Notes: generated by a model not told the origin, from the sequence alone. A stretch of 64,000 nt of DNA from Pseudomonadota bacterium (GCA_029778535.1 JAKOQB010000041.1:124001-188000), one strand, 5' to 3'. Positions 53,288 through 63,449 are shown, counted from the stretch's first letter. Numbers and translations: made by a program.

Positions 53288-53506
53288 TTGGTCAATCAGC
53301 GCAACCGCTATCCCGCGCGGCGCAGGTTTCTGAAGCAGTCGGCCGCGCTTTCGGCGCGCGCGGCGATTCCGGCCGGCGTGGTGTTCGCCGGCGCGGCGAC
53401 GGCGCAATCGGCGCCGGAACCCGAGGACAAGACGCGCGCCGACGCCGCGGCCTCCGGCGGCGCGCAGGCTGCGCGCAAGGACCACCCGGCCGGAAGCGGG
53501 CAATGA
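53288..53506 (+). CDS. small Tat-signal protein coupled to amidase
   Basis: A TTG at 53288 follows GGGAG with normal spacing and begins a 72-aa ORF with a twin-arginine-like signal ([22 protein letters not shown], then AGAATAQSA). The short mature part is acidic/basic and low in complexity ([12 protein letters not shown]). The stop overlaps the amidase start by ATGA, which argues that it is translated. The same frame continues open upstream to about 53070 without a normal start codon, so it may be longer or a remnant. The function is unknown. Confidence 0.55.
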   Translation: MVNQRNRYPARRRFLKQSAALSARAAIPAGVVFAGAATAQSAPEPEDKTRADAAASGGAQAARKDHPAGSGQ

Positions 53507-54801
53507 GGGAACCGCTGCATCGCCTGTCCGCCACGCGGCTGGCGCAGATGATCGCCGCCGGCGAGGTGACGAGCGAGGTCGTGACGCGCTCGTTCATCGA
53601 CGCGATCCATGCGCGCGAGCGGCAGGTGCAGGCGTTCGTGTGGTTCGACGCCGATCGCGCGATCGCGATCGCGCGCGAACTGGACCGGCTGCAGGCCAAC
53701 GGCGCGCGGCGCGGCCCGCTGCACGGCGTGCCGGTCGCGATCAAGGACATGATCGACACCGCCGACATGCCGACCACGTACGGCTCGCCGATCTACGCGT
53801 CGCACCGCCCGCCGGCCGACGCGGCGGCGGTGGCGTTGCTCGTCAACGCGGGCGCGTTCGTGCTCGGCAAGACGGTGACCGCGGAGCTGGCGACGTTCAC
53901 GCCCGGGCCGACGCGCAATCCGCACAACCCCGCGCACTCGCCCGGCGGCTCGTCGAGCGGCAGCGCGGCGGCGGTCGCCGCGCACTTCGCGCCGCTGGCG
54001 CTCGGCACGCAGACCGCGGGCTCGGTGATCCGGCCCGCGTCGTTCTGCGGCGTGGCCGGCTACAAGCCGTCGCCGCGGCTGGTCCCGCGCGCGGGCGTGA
54101 AGCCGACCTCCGACACGCTCGACGAGGTCGGCGTGTTCGCGCACACGGTCGAGGATCTGGCGCTCGCCGCGTCGGTGCTGGCGCTGAAGCCCGCGTGGCG
54201 CGAGGCGCCGGCGCAGGCGAACGCACCCACGATCGCATGGACCGCCACTCCGCAGGCGCAACTGGCGAGCCCCGCGCTGCGCGAGACGCTCGAGCGCGCG
54301 GCGCAGGCGCTGCTGCACGCGGGTGCGCACCACACCGAGCTGACCTGGCCGCGCGTGTTCGACGGCCTGTTCGAGGCGCAGCGCGTGGTGCAGGTGTACG
54401 AGACCGCGCGCGCGCTCGGCCCCGAGTTCAACTACCGGCGCGACAAGCTGTCGCAGCGGCTGGTGGACATGATCGAACAGGGCCGCGCGATCCGCACCAT
54501 CGACTACCTCGAGGCGTTGCAGCTCGGCCGCGCGTGCGCGGCGGCGATCGACAGCCTGTTCGGTGCGGCCGACGTGTTGCTGACGTTCAGTGCGCCGGGC
54601 GAAGCGCCGAAAGGGCTCGATTCCACCGGCGATCCTCTGTTCAACCGGCCGTGGCAACTGCTCGGCTGCGCGTCGCTGCACCTCCCGTACGGCACCGGCG
54701 AAGCCGGACTGCCGCTCGGCATCCAGGTCGTCGCGCGCCCCGGCGACGACGCCAGGCTGTTTTCCGCCGGCGCCTGGATCGAGAAGCACCTGCGCGGCTG
54801 A
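53503..54801 (+). CDS. amidase (amidase signature family)
   Basis: The start is ATG 53503 within the previous stop (432 aa). The Ser-cisSer-Lys triad is visible: [20 protein letters not shown] (Lys), [14 protein letters not shown] (cis-Ser) and [17 protein letters not shown] (nucleophile Ser). It hydrolyses a small amide; the substrate is unknown. AspB/GatA function is unlikely because no gatBC partner is present. It follows the Tat-like small protein. Confidence 0.92.
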   Translation: MREPLHRLSATRLAQMIAAGEVTSEVVTRSFIDAIHARERQVQAFVWFDADRAIAIARELDRLQANGARRGPLHGVPVAIKDMIDTADMPTTYGSPIYASHRPPADAAAVALLVNAGAFVLGKTVTAELATFTPGPTRNPHNPAHSPGGSSSGSAAAVAAHFAPLALGTQTAGSVIRPASFCGVAGYKPSPRLVPRAGVKPTSDTLDEVGVFAHTVEDLALAASVLALKPAWREAPAQANAPTIAWTATPQAQLASPALRETLERAAQALLHAGAHHTELTWPRVFDGLFEAQRVVQVYETARALGPEFNYRRDKLSQRLVDMIEQGRAIRTIDYLEALQLGRACAAAIDSLFGAADVLLTFSAPGEAPKGLDSTGDPLFNRPWQLLGCASLHLPYGTGEAGLPLGIQVVARPGDDARLFSAGAWIEKHLRG

Positions 54802-54830
54802 GGCGCACGATCGCATCGAGGTGGGTCGCG

Positions 54831-55994
54831 ATGGCTGACCTGTTTGACAATCCGATGGGCCTGATGGGGTTCGAATTCGTCGAGTTCGCCGCGCCCGTCC
54901 CCGACGTGCTCGAACCGCTGTTCGAGAAGCTCGGCTTCAGCCGCGTCGCGGTGCACCGCTCGAAGGACGTCGAGCTGTACCGCCAGGGCGAGATCAACTT
55001 CATCGTCAACCGCGAGCCGAAAAGCGCCGCCTACTACTTCGCCGCCGAGCATGGCCCGTCGGCCTGCGGCATGGCGTTTCGCGTGCGCGATTCGCACAAG
55101 GCGTACGCGCGCGCGCTCGAGCTCGGCGCGCAGCCGGTCGAGATGCCGACCGGGCCGATGGAGCTGAGGCTGCCGGCGATCAAGGGCATCGGCGGCGCGC
55201 CGCTGTACCTGATCGACCGCTTCGAGGAAGGCCGCTCGATCTACGACATCGATTTCGAGTGGATCGAAGGCGCCGACCGCCATCCGCCGGGGCACGGCCT
55301 GAAGGCGATCGACCACCTGACGCACAACGTGTACCGCGGGCGGATGGCCTACTGGGCCGGCTTCTATGAGCGGATCTTCAACTTCCGCGAGCTGCGCTAC
55401 TTCGACATCAAGGGCGAGTACACCGGACTCACGTCCAAGGCGATGATCGCGCCCGACGGCAGGATCCGCATTCCGTTGAACGAGGAAGCCTCCAAGTCGA
55501 CCGGGCAGATCGAGGAATTCCTGATGAAGTTCAACGGCGAGGGCATCCAGCACATCGCGCTGCTGACCGACGATCTGCCGGGCACCGTCGACCGGCTGCG
55601 CGCCGCCGGCGTGCCGCTGATGACCGCGCCGCCGGCCACTTACTACCGGATGCTCGACGAGCGGCTGCCCGGACACGGCGAGAATGCGCAGGAACTGGCG
55701 GCGCGCGGCATCCTGCTCGACGGCACGACCGCCGGCGACGGGCCGCCCCTGGCCGGCGAGCCCCCCAGGGGGGCCGGCGCCGTAGGCGCCTTGGGGGCAA
55801 GCTCAAGCGAGAACAAGCGGCTGCTGCTGCAGATCTTCTCGCAACTGCTGCTCGGCCCGGTGTTCTTCGAGTTCATCCAGCGCAAGGGCGACGAGGGCTT
55901 CGGCGAAGGCAACTTCAAGGCGCTGTTCGAGTCGCTCGAGCGCGACCAGATCGAGCGCGGTGTCATTGCGGCCGCGCAGGAGGGCCCACGATGA
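54831..55994 (+). CDS. hpd: 4-hydroxyphenylpyruvate dioxygenase with an in-frame insertion
   Basis: From ATG 54831 (387 aa) the enzyme converts 4-hydroxyphenylpyruvate to homogentisate in tyrosine breakdown. The iron ligands are His in [13 protein letters not shown], His in [10 protein letters not shown] and Glu in [12 protein letters not shown]. Between LLDGTTAG and KRLLLQIFS about 24 extra Gly/Pro/Ala residues (near 300-325) are encoded by a palindromic GC repeat; most homologues have no such insert. The rest is normal length. It overlaps the next gene by ATGA. Confidence 0.93.
   Translation: MADLFDNPMGLMGFEFVEFAAPVPDVLEPLFEKLGFSRVAVHRSKDVELYRQGEINFIVNREPKSAAYYFAAEHGPSACGMAFRVRDSHKAYARALELGAQPVEMPTGPMELRLPAIKGIGGAPLYLIDRFEEGRSIYDIDFEWIEGADRHPPGHGLKAIDHLTHNVYRGRMAYWAGFYERIFNFRELRYFDIKGEYTGLTSKAMIAPDGRIRIPLNEEASKSTGQIEEFLMKFNGEGIQHIALLTDDLPGTVDRLRAAGVPLMTAPPATYYRMLDERLPGHGENAQELAARGILLDGTTAGDGPPLAGEPPRGAGAVGALGASSSENKRLLLQIFSQLLLGPVFFEFIQRKGDEGFGEGNFKALFESLERDQIERGVIAAAQEGPR
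55744..55797. repeat. palindromic GC repeat inserted in hpd
   Basis: Two adjoining hairpins, GCCCCCC-A-GGGGGGC (55760-55774) and GGCGCC-GTA-GGCGCC (55776-55790), framed by GCCCC and GGGGGC. This looks like an intergenic REP-type element, but it lies inside coding sequence and keeps the frame open. Confidence 0.72.
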
Positions 55995-56530
55995 AGATCG
56001 ACCGCATTCACCACGTTGCATATCGCTGCCGCGACGCGAAGGAAACGGTGCTGTGGTACCGCAAGATGCTGAACATGGACTTCGTGCTGGCGATCGCCGA
56101 GGACGAGGTGCCGTCGACCAAGGAGCCCGATCCGTACATGCACGTGTTCCTCGACGCCGGCAACGGCAACGTGCTCGCGTTCTTCGAGCTGCCGACGCGG
56201 CCGGCGATGGGGCGCGACCCGAACACGCCCGCGTGGGTGCAGCACATCGCGTTCAAGGTCCGCGACCGCGCGGAGCTGCTCGCCTACAAGGCGCACCTGG
56301 AAGCCAACGGCGTCGAGGTGCTGGGCGTCACCGACCACGGGATCTTCCACTCGATCTACTTCTTCGATCCGAACGGCCACCGCATCGAGCTGGCGTGCCC
56401 CGATCCGGAGGAGCAAGCCAAGCTCGCGCAACTGGACGCGGTCAAATGGGAGATGCTGGACGAGTGGTCGAAGACCAAGCGCGCGCCCCGGCACGCCGCC
56501 TTTCTGCACGAACGCGAATTCAAGCGTTGA
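55991..56530 (+). CDS. VOC (glyoxalase/bleomycin resistance) family protein
   Basis: The 179-aa protein has two beta-alpha-beta-beta-beta modules of the vicinal oxygen chelate fold: [22 protein letters not shown] at the start, [16 protein letters not shown] in the middle and [15 protein letters not shown] at the end. The His and Glu metal ligands are present. Located beside hpd, it may be a lactoylglutathione lyase-like or ring-cleavage enzyme, exact substrate unknown. It overlaps hpd by ATGA. Confidence 0.88.
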   Translation: MKIDRIHHVAYRCRDAKETVLWYRKMLNMDFVLAIAEDEVPSTKEPDPYMHVFLDAGNGNVLAFFELPTRPAMGRDPNTPAWVQHIAFKVRDRAELLAYKAHLEANGVEVLGVTDHGIFHSIYFFDPNGHRIELACPDPEEQAKLAQLDAVKWEMLDEWSKTKRAPRHAAFLHEREFKR

Positions 56531-56564
56531 GCCGCGGCAAAGCGCGCGCGGCGCCGGCGCGCGG

Positions 56565-56966
56565 TCAGTTCGAAGGCAGCTTCGGCAGCGGGCGCGGGCG
56601 GCGGTCGTCGCCGGTGGCTACGTAGACCAGCGTCGCCTCGGTGACCTTCACCACATCGGCCTCGAGGCGGTTGCGCTCGGCGTAGACCTCGACCTCGACC
56701 GTGATCGACGTGGTACCGGTCTTCAGCACCCTGGCGTAGAACGAGCACAGATCGCCGACGAACACCGGGTGCTTGAACAGGAAGCTCGTGACCGCGACGG
56801 TCGCCACGCGCCCGTTGGCGCGCCGCGAGGCCAGCACGCCGCCCGCGATATCGACCTGCGACATGATCCAGCCGCCGAAAACGTCGCCGTGGATGTTGGC
56901 GTCCGCCGGCACCGGCATCACGCGCAGCACCGGATCGCGGGCGGGCAGGGAAACGCGTTCGTTCAC
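56565..56966 (-). CDS. acyl-CoA thioesterase (YciA-like)
   Basis: The start is GTG 56966 with GAGAGGG upstream; the track frame to 57896 runs through the neighbouring SDR. The 133-aa hotdog protein has DANIHGDVFGGWIMSQVDIAGGVLA (active-site Asp) and VTSFLFKHPVFVGDLCSFYA, nearly the length of E. coli YciA. It releases CoA from various acyl groups. It probably shares a transcript with the SDR encoded upstream. Confidence 0.9.
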   Translation of the reverse strand: MNERVSLPARDPVLRVMPVPADANIHGDVFGGWIMSQVDIAGGVLASRRANGRVATVAVTSFLFKHPVFVGDLCSFYARVLKTGTTSITVEVEVYAERNRLEADVVKVTEATLVYVATGDDRRPRPLPKLPSN

Positions 56967-57022
56967 TGAATTACCCTCTCGCTGCGCGCTCTGGGATTCG
57001 CCCTTGGGGCGGCCCGGCGGGC

Positions 57023-57853
57023 TCATGCCTTCTGCTCCGAGGTCTTCGCCAGCTTCGCGCGCGCCATCCGGTCGACCCAGCGCGGCGCGATCAGCTTGAG
57101 CCAAAGGCCGAAGCGACCCTGCGCGGTCAGCACCAGCTCGCGCCGGTGCGCGCGGATCGCGCGGATGATACGGCGCGCGCACTCCTCGACCGGCATCGCC
57201 CCCCTTTCGTCGAGACCGGATACGCCCGCTGGCGCGCCGTGCGCGTTCAGCCCGCGGCGGCGAAAGTCGGTGCGCACGACGCCGGGATAGACGACGGTCA
57301 CGCGGATGCCGTCGGCCGCGGCCTCGATCCGCAGCGCCTCGAGGAAGCCGCTCAGCGCGAACTTGCTCATGCAGTACGCGGTGCGGCCCGGCACGCCGGT
57401 CTTGCCCGCCAGCGACGAGATGCCGACGATCTGCCCGCCGCGCCGGCTCGGCGTGGCGCGCAGATGCGGATACGCGTAGCGCGTGCACTGGATCGTGCCC
57501 AGGCAGTTCACGCGCCAGAGTTGCTCGAAGGTCGAGAAATCGGTGATGTCGGCGAAGCGCGCGTGCATCGACAAGCCGGCGTTGTTGATCAGCACGTCGA
57601 TGCCGCCGAACGCCTCGACCGCGCGCGCGATCAGCCGCTTGCAGTCGGCGTCGACGGTCACGTCGGTCGGCACCGCGACGACCTGCGCGCCCAGCGCCGC
57701 GCATTCCCCGGCCACGCGCTCGAGCGCTTCGGCCGAGCGCGCCGCCAGCACCAGCCGGTGCCGCCGGCGCGCGAGCTGGCGCGCCAGCTCGGCGCCGATG
57801 CCCGCGCTGGCACCGGTGATCACGAAGACCCTCTTCTTGGACTTGTAGCGCAT
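57023..57853 (-). CDS. short-chain dehydrogenase/reductase
   Basis: The 276-aa classical SDR has FVITGASAGIGAELARQLA, NNAGLS, ISSLAGKTGVPGRTAYCMSK (Ser, Tyr and Lys) and VYPGVVRTDFRRRG. It looks like members of the DltE/fatty-acyl reductase-associated group. The C-terminus (RFGLWLKLIAPRWVDRMAR) is amphipathic and could contact membranes. The substrate is unknown. The YciA-like gene follows downstream. Confidence 0.9.
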   Translation of the reverse strand: MRYKSKKRVFVITGASAGIGAELARQLARRRHRLVLAARSAEALERVAGECAALGAQVVAVPTDVTVDADCKRLIARAVEAFGGIDVLINNAGLSMHARFADITDFSTFEQLWRVNCLGTIQCTRYAYPHLRATPSRRGGQIVGISSLAGKTGVPGRTAYCMSKFALSGFLEALRIEAAADGIRVTVVYPGVVRTDFRRRGLNAHGAPAGVSGLDERGAMPVEECARRIIRAIRAHRRELVLTAQGRFGLWLKLIAPRWVDRMARAKLAKTSEQKA

Positions 57854-57997
57854 CGGTCAGGCGCGCGGCGGCGGATGCGGGCGATAATCGGGACAATCCT
57901 GTCGCACAGTCTGATCGAAGCCTGACTCGGTTGTGAAGTGAGAAATCGGCAAAACGATGCGCGTTGACCCCTCACGCCAGTAGAACGTTTCCCACCG

Positions 57998-59830
57998 ATG
58001 CGCGGAATGCGGTCTCGCCCCAGCCCGGTCCCGAGCGTACCGCTCGCGGCGGGCGAACAGCGTGACGAGTGGAACGCGCTTCGTACGCTGATCCCGTATT
58101 TGTGGGCGTATCGCGGGCGCGTGCTGTTCGCGATCGGCTGCCTGATCGCCGCCAAGCTGGCGGTGGTCGGCGTGCCGATCCTGCTGAAGCACATCGTCGA
58201 CGCGTTCGCGCAGGCGCCGAAGGACGCCGTGGTCGCGGTTCCGCTCGCGCTCATCGTCGGCTACGGCGCGCTGCGGCTGGCGTCGACGGTGTTCACCGAG
58301 CTGCGCGAGTTCTTCTTCGCCAAGGTGACGCAGGCGTCGGTGCACCGGCTTGCGCTGAAGACGTTCCGCCACCTGCACTCGCTGTCGCTGCGCTACCACC
58401 TGGAACGGCGCACCGGCGCCGTCACGCGCGAGATCGATCACGGCATCCGCGGCATCTCGTCGCTGATCAGCTTCACGCTTTATTCGATCCTGCCGACGAT
58501 CGTCGAGCTGGCGCTGGTGCTCGGCTACCTGCTCGCGAACTACGAGATCTGGTTCGCGCTGATCGTCGCGGTGAGCCTGGTGATCTACGTCGGCTACACG
58601 TTCACCGTCACCAACTGGCGCACGCGCTTCCGGCGCGAGATGAACGAGCTGGATGCCAAGGCGTCGTCGCGCGCGGTCGACAGCCTGCTGAATTTCGAGA
58701 CCGTCAAGTACTTCAACAACGAGGACTACGAGGCGCGCCGCTACGACACCACATTGAGCGCGCAGGAGCGCGCGGCGATAAAGAGCCAGCAGTCGCTGAA
58801 CCTGCTGAACACAGGACAGCAGATGATCATCGCGACCGGGCTGACGCTGATGCTGTGGCGCGCCGCGCTCGGCGTCGCCGAGGGGCGGATGACGATCGGC
58901 GACCTGGTGCTGGTCAACGGCTTCATGCTGCAGCTGTACGTGCCGCTCAATTTCCTCGGCGTGATCTACCGCGAGATCAAGCAGGCGCTGACCGACATGG
59001 ACCGGATGTTCCGGCTGCTCGACGCGCACCGCGAGATCGCCGACGCGCCCGACGCCAAGCCGCTCGTGGTGCGCGGCGCCGAAGTGCGGTTCGAACACGT
59101 GAACTTCGGCTACGACCTGCGCCGGCAGGTGCTGTTCGGCGTCGACTTCACGATTCCCGCCGGCAGCACCTGCGCGGTGGTCGGCGCGACGGGCTCGGGC
59201 AAGAGCACGCTGGCGCGGCTGCTGTTCCGCTTCTACGACGTGCAGGACGGCGCCATCCTGATCGACGGCCAGGACGTGCGCAGCGTGACGCAGCAGTCAT
59301 TGCGCGCCGCGATCGGCATCGTGCCGCAGGACACGGTGCTGTTCAACGACACGATCGAATACAACATCGCCTACGGCCGCCCCGGTGCCGGCCGCGACGA
59401 GGTGATCGCCGCGGCGAAGAGCGCGCACATCCACGACTTCATCGCGCGGCTGCCGGACGGCTACGAGACGATGGTCGGCGAGCGCGGTCTGAAACTGTCC
59501 GGCGGCGAAAAGCAGCGCGTGGCGATCGCGCGCACGCTGCTGAAGGATCCGGCGATCCTGGTGTTCGACGAAGCGACCTCCGCGCTCGACAGCAAGACCG
59601 AACGCCTGATCCAGGCCGAGCTGGAGGAGATCGCGCGCGACCGCACCACGCTGGTGATCGCGCACCGGCTGTCCACGATCGTCAACGCCGATCAGATCCT
59701 GGTGCTGGACCACGGCCGCATCGTCGAGCGCGGCACGCACGCCGAACTGCTCGCCGCCGACGGTGCCTACGCGCGCATGTGGCGCCTGCAGCAGCAGGAT
59801 GCGGCGAGCCACGCGGCAGCGACGGCCTGA
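57998..59830 (+). CDS. Atm1/HMT1-type ABC exporter
   Basis: The 610-aa half-transporter fuses six membrane helices with an ATPase. The N-terminal region LIPYLWAYRGRVLFAIGCLI and KHIVDAF are typical; the nucleotide domain has GATGSGKSTLARL (Walker A), LSGGEKQRVAIAR (signature) and ILVFDEATSALD (Walker B). The motif YFNNEDYEARRY is typical of the Atm1 group, which exports glutathione-bound metals or sulfur compounds. It could contribute to metal or persulfide tolerance here. It stands alone. Confidence 0.92.
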   Translation: MRGMRSRPSPVPSVPLAAGEQRDEWNALRTLIPYLWAYRGRVLFAIGCLIAAKLAVVGVPILLKHIVDAFAQAPKDAVVAVPLALIVGYGALRLASTVFTELREFFFAKVTQASVHRLALKTFRHLHSLSLRYHLERRTGAVTREIDHGIRGISSLISFTLYSILPTIVELALVLGYLLANYEIWFALIVAVSLVIYVGYTFTVTNWRTRFRREMNELDAKASSRAVDSLLNFETVKYFNNEDYEARRYDTTLSAQERAAIKSQQSLNLLNTGQQMIIATGLTLMLWRAALGVAEGRMTIGDLVLVNGFMLQLYVPLNFLGVIYREIKQALTDMDRMFRLLDAHREIADAPDAKPLVVRGAEVRFEHVNFGYDLRRQVLFGVDFTIPAGSTCAVVGATGSGKSTLARLLFRFYDVQDGAILIDGQDVRSVTQQSLRAAIGIVPQDTVLFNDTIEYNIAYGRPGAGRDEVIAAAKSAHIHDFIARLPDGYETMVGERGLKLSGGEKQRVAIARTLLKDPAILVFDEATSALDSKTERLIQAELEEIARDRTTLVIAHRLSTIVNADQILVLDHGRIVERGTHAELLAADGAYARMWRLQQQDAASHAAATA

Positions 59831-59962
59831 CGCCCCGCACTTTCCCGCATGCTCGTGCCGATTGCCGGCCCGTTGACCCCGGTGGTAGATTGCCTGACCC
59901 CGACGCGGAAACGCGCGGCTCCGGCGCGGCCGGTCAAACAATCCAACGAGGAGATTCAGCAG

Positions 59963-60997
59963 ATGAGGAAGACAATGACCCAGGCGCTGCTCGGCGCCGC
60001 GACGCTGGCCATCGCCGCCATCGCCACACCGGCGCACGCCGGCAAGACGCTGGACGCGATCAAGGCGCGCGGACAGGTGATCTGCGGCGTGAACACGGGG
60101 CTGGCCGGATTCTCCGCGGCGGACAGCCAGGGCAACTGGAGCGGACTGGATGTCGACGTCTGTCGCGCGATCGCGGCGGCCGTGCTCGGCGACGGCACCA
60201 AGGTCAAATGGGTGCCGCTGAACGCGCAGCAACGCTTCACCGCGCTGCAGTCGGGCGAGGTCGACGTCCTGTCGCGCAACACCACGTGGACGCTGACGCG
60301 CGATGCGTCGCTGGGACTGTTCTTCACCGGAACCACTTACTACGACGGCCAGGGCTTCATGGTCCCTGTAAGCAGCAAGATCAAGAGCGCCAGGCAACTG
60401 AAAGGCGCGACCGTGTGCGTGCAGTCGGGCACGACGACAGAGAAGAACCTCACCGACTACTCGCGCGCCAACAACCTGAACATCAAGCCGGTCGTGTTCG
60501 AGAAAGTCGAGGCCGCCACCGGCGCGTACTTCGCCGGCCGCTGCATCGCCTACACGACGGACGCGTCGGGGCTGGCCTCGGTGCGCAACAAGGAAGCCAA
60601 GAACCCCGCCGACCACGTGATCCTGCCCGAGCTGATCTCCAAGGAGCCGCTCGGGCCCGTCGTGCGCCGCGGCGACGACGAGTGGTTCACGATCGTCAAG
60701 TGGGTCGTGTTCGGCCTGATCGAGGCGGAGGAGTACGGCATCACCCAGGGCAACGTCGACAAGATGCTGGCGACGAGCGACGATCCGGTCGTGCTGCGGA
60801 TCCTCGGCAAGAGCGAGGACACCGGCAAGCTGATGGGCCTGGACAAGAACTGGATGGTCAACGCGCTGAAGGCGGTCGGCAACTACGGCGAGATCTTCGA
60901 GCGCAACGTCGGGCCGAAGACGCCGCTGAACCTGCCGCGCGGCGTCAACAACCTGTGGAACAAGGGCGGCATCATGTACGCGCCGCCGGTGCGCTGA
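59963..60997 (+). CDS. aapJ: polar amino-acid ABC transporter substrate-binding protein
   Basis: The ATG at 59963 has GAGGAG at normal spacing; the track start at 59849 is too early (344 aa). It has a signal peptide (ALLGAATLAIAAIATPAHAG), then TLDAIKARGQVICGVNTGLAGFS, WSGLDVDVCRAIAAAVLGD and ATVCVQSGTTTEKNLTDY, characteristic of AapJ-like periplasmic proteins that bind glutamate, aspartate and other L-amino acids. It is separated from the first permease by 151 bases containing a hairpin. Confidence 0.93.
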   Translation: MRKTMTQALLGAATLAIAAIATPAHAGKTLDAIKARGQVICGVNTGLAGFSAADSQGNWSGLDVDVCRAIAAAVLGDGTKVKWVPLNAQQRFTALQSGEVDVLSRNTTWTLTRDASLGLFFTGTTYYDGQGFMVPVSSKIKSARQLKGATVCVQSGTTTEKNLTDYSRANNLNIKPVVFEKVEAATGAYFAGRCIAYTTDASGLASVRNKEAKNPADHVILPELISKEPLGPVVRRGDDEWFTIVKWVVFGLIEAEEYGITQGNVDKMLATSDDPVVLRILGKSEDTGKLMGLDKNWMVNALKAVGNYGEIFERNVGPKTPLNLPRGVNNLWNKGGIMYAPPVR

Positions 60998-61010
60998 CGC
61001 GACCACCATA

Positions 61011-61043
61011 CGCTCGGGCCCTCGCCGCGCGAGGGCCCTGAGC
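61011..61043 (+). terminator. hairpin between aapJ and aapQ
   Basis: GGGCCCTCG-CCGCG-CGAGGGCCC (61016-61038) forms a nine-pair stem, extended by CGCTC/GAGCG. In amino-acid importers a hairpin after the binding-protein gene usually stabilises its mRNA or lowers permease expression; this is inferred from position. Confidence 0.72.
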
Positions 61044-61148
61044 GAAGCGGGCCGGGTGCATGCTTGCCCGGAATGAGAGCACGAGACGCCGGAGCGCGCG
61101 GCCATTCTCGAAGGGCGTATCCGGTGTCCGCGTCGGAGGAGATCCCTG

Positions 61149-62327
61149 ATGGCTGATCGGCAGGCGCCCAAACGCACGGCATGGTCATGGCGCAGCCGGG
61201 CGTTTCGCGGACTGGTCTATCAGCTCGTCGCGGTCGCCGTCATTTGCGCCGGCGTCTGGTACCTGGCGCACAACACGCTTGCCAACATGCAGGCGCGCGG
61301 GATCCAGAGCGGCTTCGGATTCCTGACGCAGGCGGCCGGGTTCGACATCGGCGAAACGCTGATTCCATACCAGGCGCTCGATCCGTACTGGAAGGCGTTT
61401 CTCGTCGGCATTCTTAACACGCTGCGCGTGGCCATCGTCGGCATCGTGCTGGCGACGCTGCTGGGCACCGCCCTCGGGGTCGGCCGCTTCTCGCACAACG
61501 CGATCGTGCGCGGGCTGTGCTACGGCTACGTCGAGTTCTTCCGCAACGTGCCGGTGCTGCTGCAGCTACTGATGTGGTACCTGGTGCTGACCGACGTGCT
61601 GCCGCCGATCCAGGAGGCCCTGTCGCTGGGAGGCGTGTTCTTCCTCAGCAACTACGGCCTGGCGTTTCCGGTGCCGGTCTGGGGACTGGGCCAGGAGCTC
61701 GCGGCGGTCGGCGCTTTGATCGGTTGCGTGATCGCATGGACGTACCGCCGCTGGGCGACCCGGCAGTTCGAGCTGACCGGGCACGCGCGCAGTCTGGTGG
61801 CGGCGCCGATCGTGATCGTGATCGCGACCGCGGTGCTGGGGTGGATCGCCGGTGGCGCCCCGACGGCCTGGGATCTTCCGAAGCTCGACGGCTTCCTGAT
61901 GTCGGGCGGCGCCACCGCGACGCCGGAATTCATCGCGGTCCTGCTCGGCCTTGTGCTGTACACGTCGGCGTTCATCGCCGAGGTCGTGCGTGCCGGGATC
62001 AGCTCGGTCTCGCACGGCCAGGTGGAAGCCGCCGGCAGCCTGGGGCTGACGCGCGGGCAGGCAATGCGGCTGGTGATCCTGCCGCAGGCGTTGCGGGTGA
62101 TCATTCCGCCGATGACGAGCCAGTACCTGAACCTGACCAAGAACTCTTCGCTGGCGGTCGCCATCGGTTACCCGGACGTCGTCTCGATCGCCAACACCGC
62201 GATCAACCAGACCGGCCGCGCGGTCGAATGCATCGCGATCATCATGGCCGTCTACCTGACGACTTCCCTTTCGACCTCCGCGTTCATGAACTGGTACAAC
62301 CGGCGCGCGGCGATCAAGGAGCGATGA
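61149..62327 (+). CDS. aapQ: amino-acid ABC transporter permease AapQ
   Basis: The 392-aa permease has about eight hydrophobic segments and the EAA-type loop EAAGSLGLTRGQAMRLVILPQALRVIIPP, which contacts the ATPase. FFRNVPVLLQLLMWYLVLTD and the large insert are as in AapQ/BztB. A ribosome binding site GGAGGAG precedes it. It forms a heterodimer with the next permease. Confidence 0.93.
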   Translation: MADRQAPKRTAWSWRSRAFRGLVYQLVAVAVICAGVWYLAHNTLANMQARGIQSGFGFLTQAAGFDIGETLIPYQALDPYWKAFLVGILNTLRVAIVGIVLATLLGTALGVGRFSHNAIVRGLCYGYVEFFRNVPVLLQLLMWYLVLTDVLPPIQEALSLGGVFFLSNYGLAFPVPVWGLGQELAAVGALIGCVIAWTYRRWATRQFELTGHARSLVAAPIVIVIATAVLGWIAGGAPTAWDLPKLDGFLMSGGATATPEFIAVLLGLVLYTSAFIAEVVRAGISSVSHGQVEAAGSLGLTRGQAMRLVILPQALRVIIPPMTSQYLNLTKNSSLAVAIGYPDVVSIANTAINQTGRAVECIAIIMAVYLTTSLSTSAFMNWYNRRAAIKER

Positions 62328-62328
62328 G

Positions 62329-63432
62329 GTGAGCGCCGTCTTTCAGCCGGTGCCGGCGCGGCCGGCGCCGATCAGGACCGAAGGCTTCGTGCCCTGGGTG
62401 CGCGCGAACCTGTTCGGCGGCGTCGGCAACACCATCACGACCCTGCTGATGGCGGCTGTGCTGATCTATCTTCTTCCCAAGCTCTTCAGCTGGGCGGTGC
62501 TGCACGCGGTGACCGCGACCAACGCGGAAGCCTGCCAGGCGGCGCGCGGCGTCGGCGCCTGCTGGGGCGTTATCGGCGAGAAGTTCCGGCTGATCATCTT
62601 CGGGCGCTATCCGTACGAAAGCCAGTGGCGGCCGGAACTGGCGACGATCCTTCTGCTCGCGCTGCTGATCGCGAGCTGCATCCGCTATTTCTGGAAGCCG
62701 TGGCTCGCGCTGCTGTGGGTGATGGTGGTGCCGGCGTTCTTCGTGCTGATGGGTGGCGGCTACTTCGGTCTGGACTCGGTCACCTCGGATCAGTGGGGCG
62801 GTTTGCCGCTGACGATCATGCTGGCCACGTTCGGCATCGTGCTCGCCTATCCGCTGTCGATCGTCGTCGCGCTGGGTCGCCGCAGCGACCTGCCGGCGAT
62901 CCGCTCGCTGTGCATCGTCTACGTCGAGCTGGTGCGCGGCGTGCCGCTGATCTCGGTGCTGTTCATGGCGAGCTTCATGTTTCCGCTGTTCATGCCGGTG
63001 GGCAAATCGCCCGACGTGCTGCTGCGCGTGCTGGTGGGCATCACCCTGTTCTCGGCCGCATACCTGGCCGAGGTCGTACGCGGCGGGCTGCAGGCGATCC
63101 CCAAGGGGCAGATCGAGGCGGCGCAGTCGCTGGGGCTGTCGTACTGGCAGACCCAGCGCAAGATCGTCCTGCCGCAGGCGCTCGCGATCGTGGTGCCGGG
63201 CATCATGAACAGCTTCATCGCCATCTTCAAGGACACGTCGCTGGTGACGATCGTGTCGCTGTACGAGCTGACCGGCGCGCTCGGTCTGGCGCTGAACTCC
63301 GACGCCAACTGGCGGCCGTTCAAAATCGAGGGTTATCTGTTCATCACGATGATCTATTTCGCTTTCTGCTTTTCGATGTCGCGCTACAGCCTGTGGATCG
63401 AGAAGCAGGTCAGCCGCAGCAAGACGCGCTAA
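62329..63432 (+). CDS. aapM: amino-acid ABC transporter permease AapM
   Basis: The start is GTG 62329, one base after the aapQ stop (367 aa). The EAA loop EAAQSLGLSYWQTQRKIVLPQALAIVVPG and VELVRGVPLISVLFMASFMFPLF are typical of AapM/BztC. It has about eight membrane segments. It pairs with AapQ in the inner membrane. Confidence 0.93.
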   Translation: MSAVFQPVPARPAPIRTEGFVPWVRANLFGGVGNTITTLLMAAVLIYLLPKLFSWAVLHAVTATNAEACQAARGVGACWGVIGEKFRLIIFGRYPYESQWRPELATILLLALLIASCIRYFWKPWLALLWVMVVPAFFVLMGGGYFGLDSVTSDQWGGLPLTIMLATFGIVLAYPLSIVVALGRRSDLPAIRSLCIVYVELVRGVPLISVLFMASFMFPLFMPVGKSPDVLLRVLVGITLFSAAYLAEVVRGGLQAIPKGQIEAAQSLGLSYWQTQRKIVLPQALAIVVPGIMNSFIAIFKDTSLVTIVSLYELTGALGLALNSDANWRPFKIEGYLFITMIYFAFCFSMSRYSLWIEKQVSRSKTR

Positions 63433-63449
63433 CGCAGCCGGGACGCACC

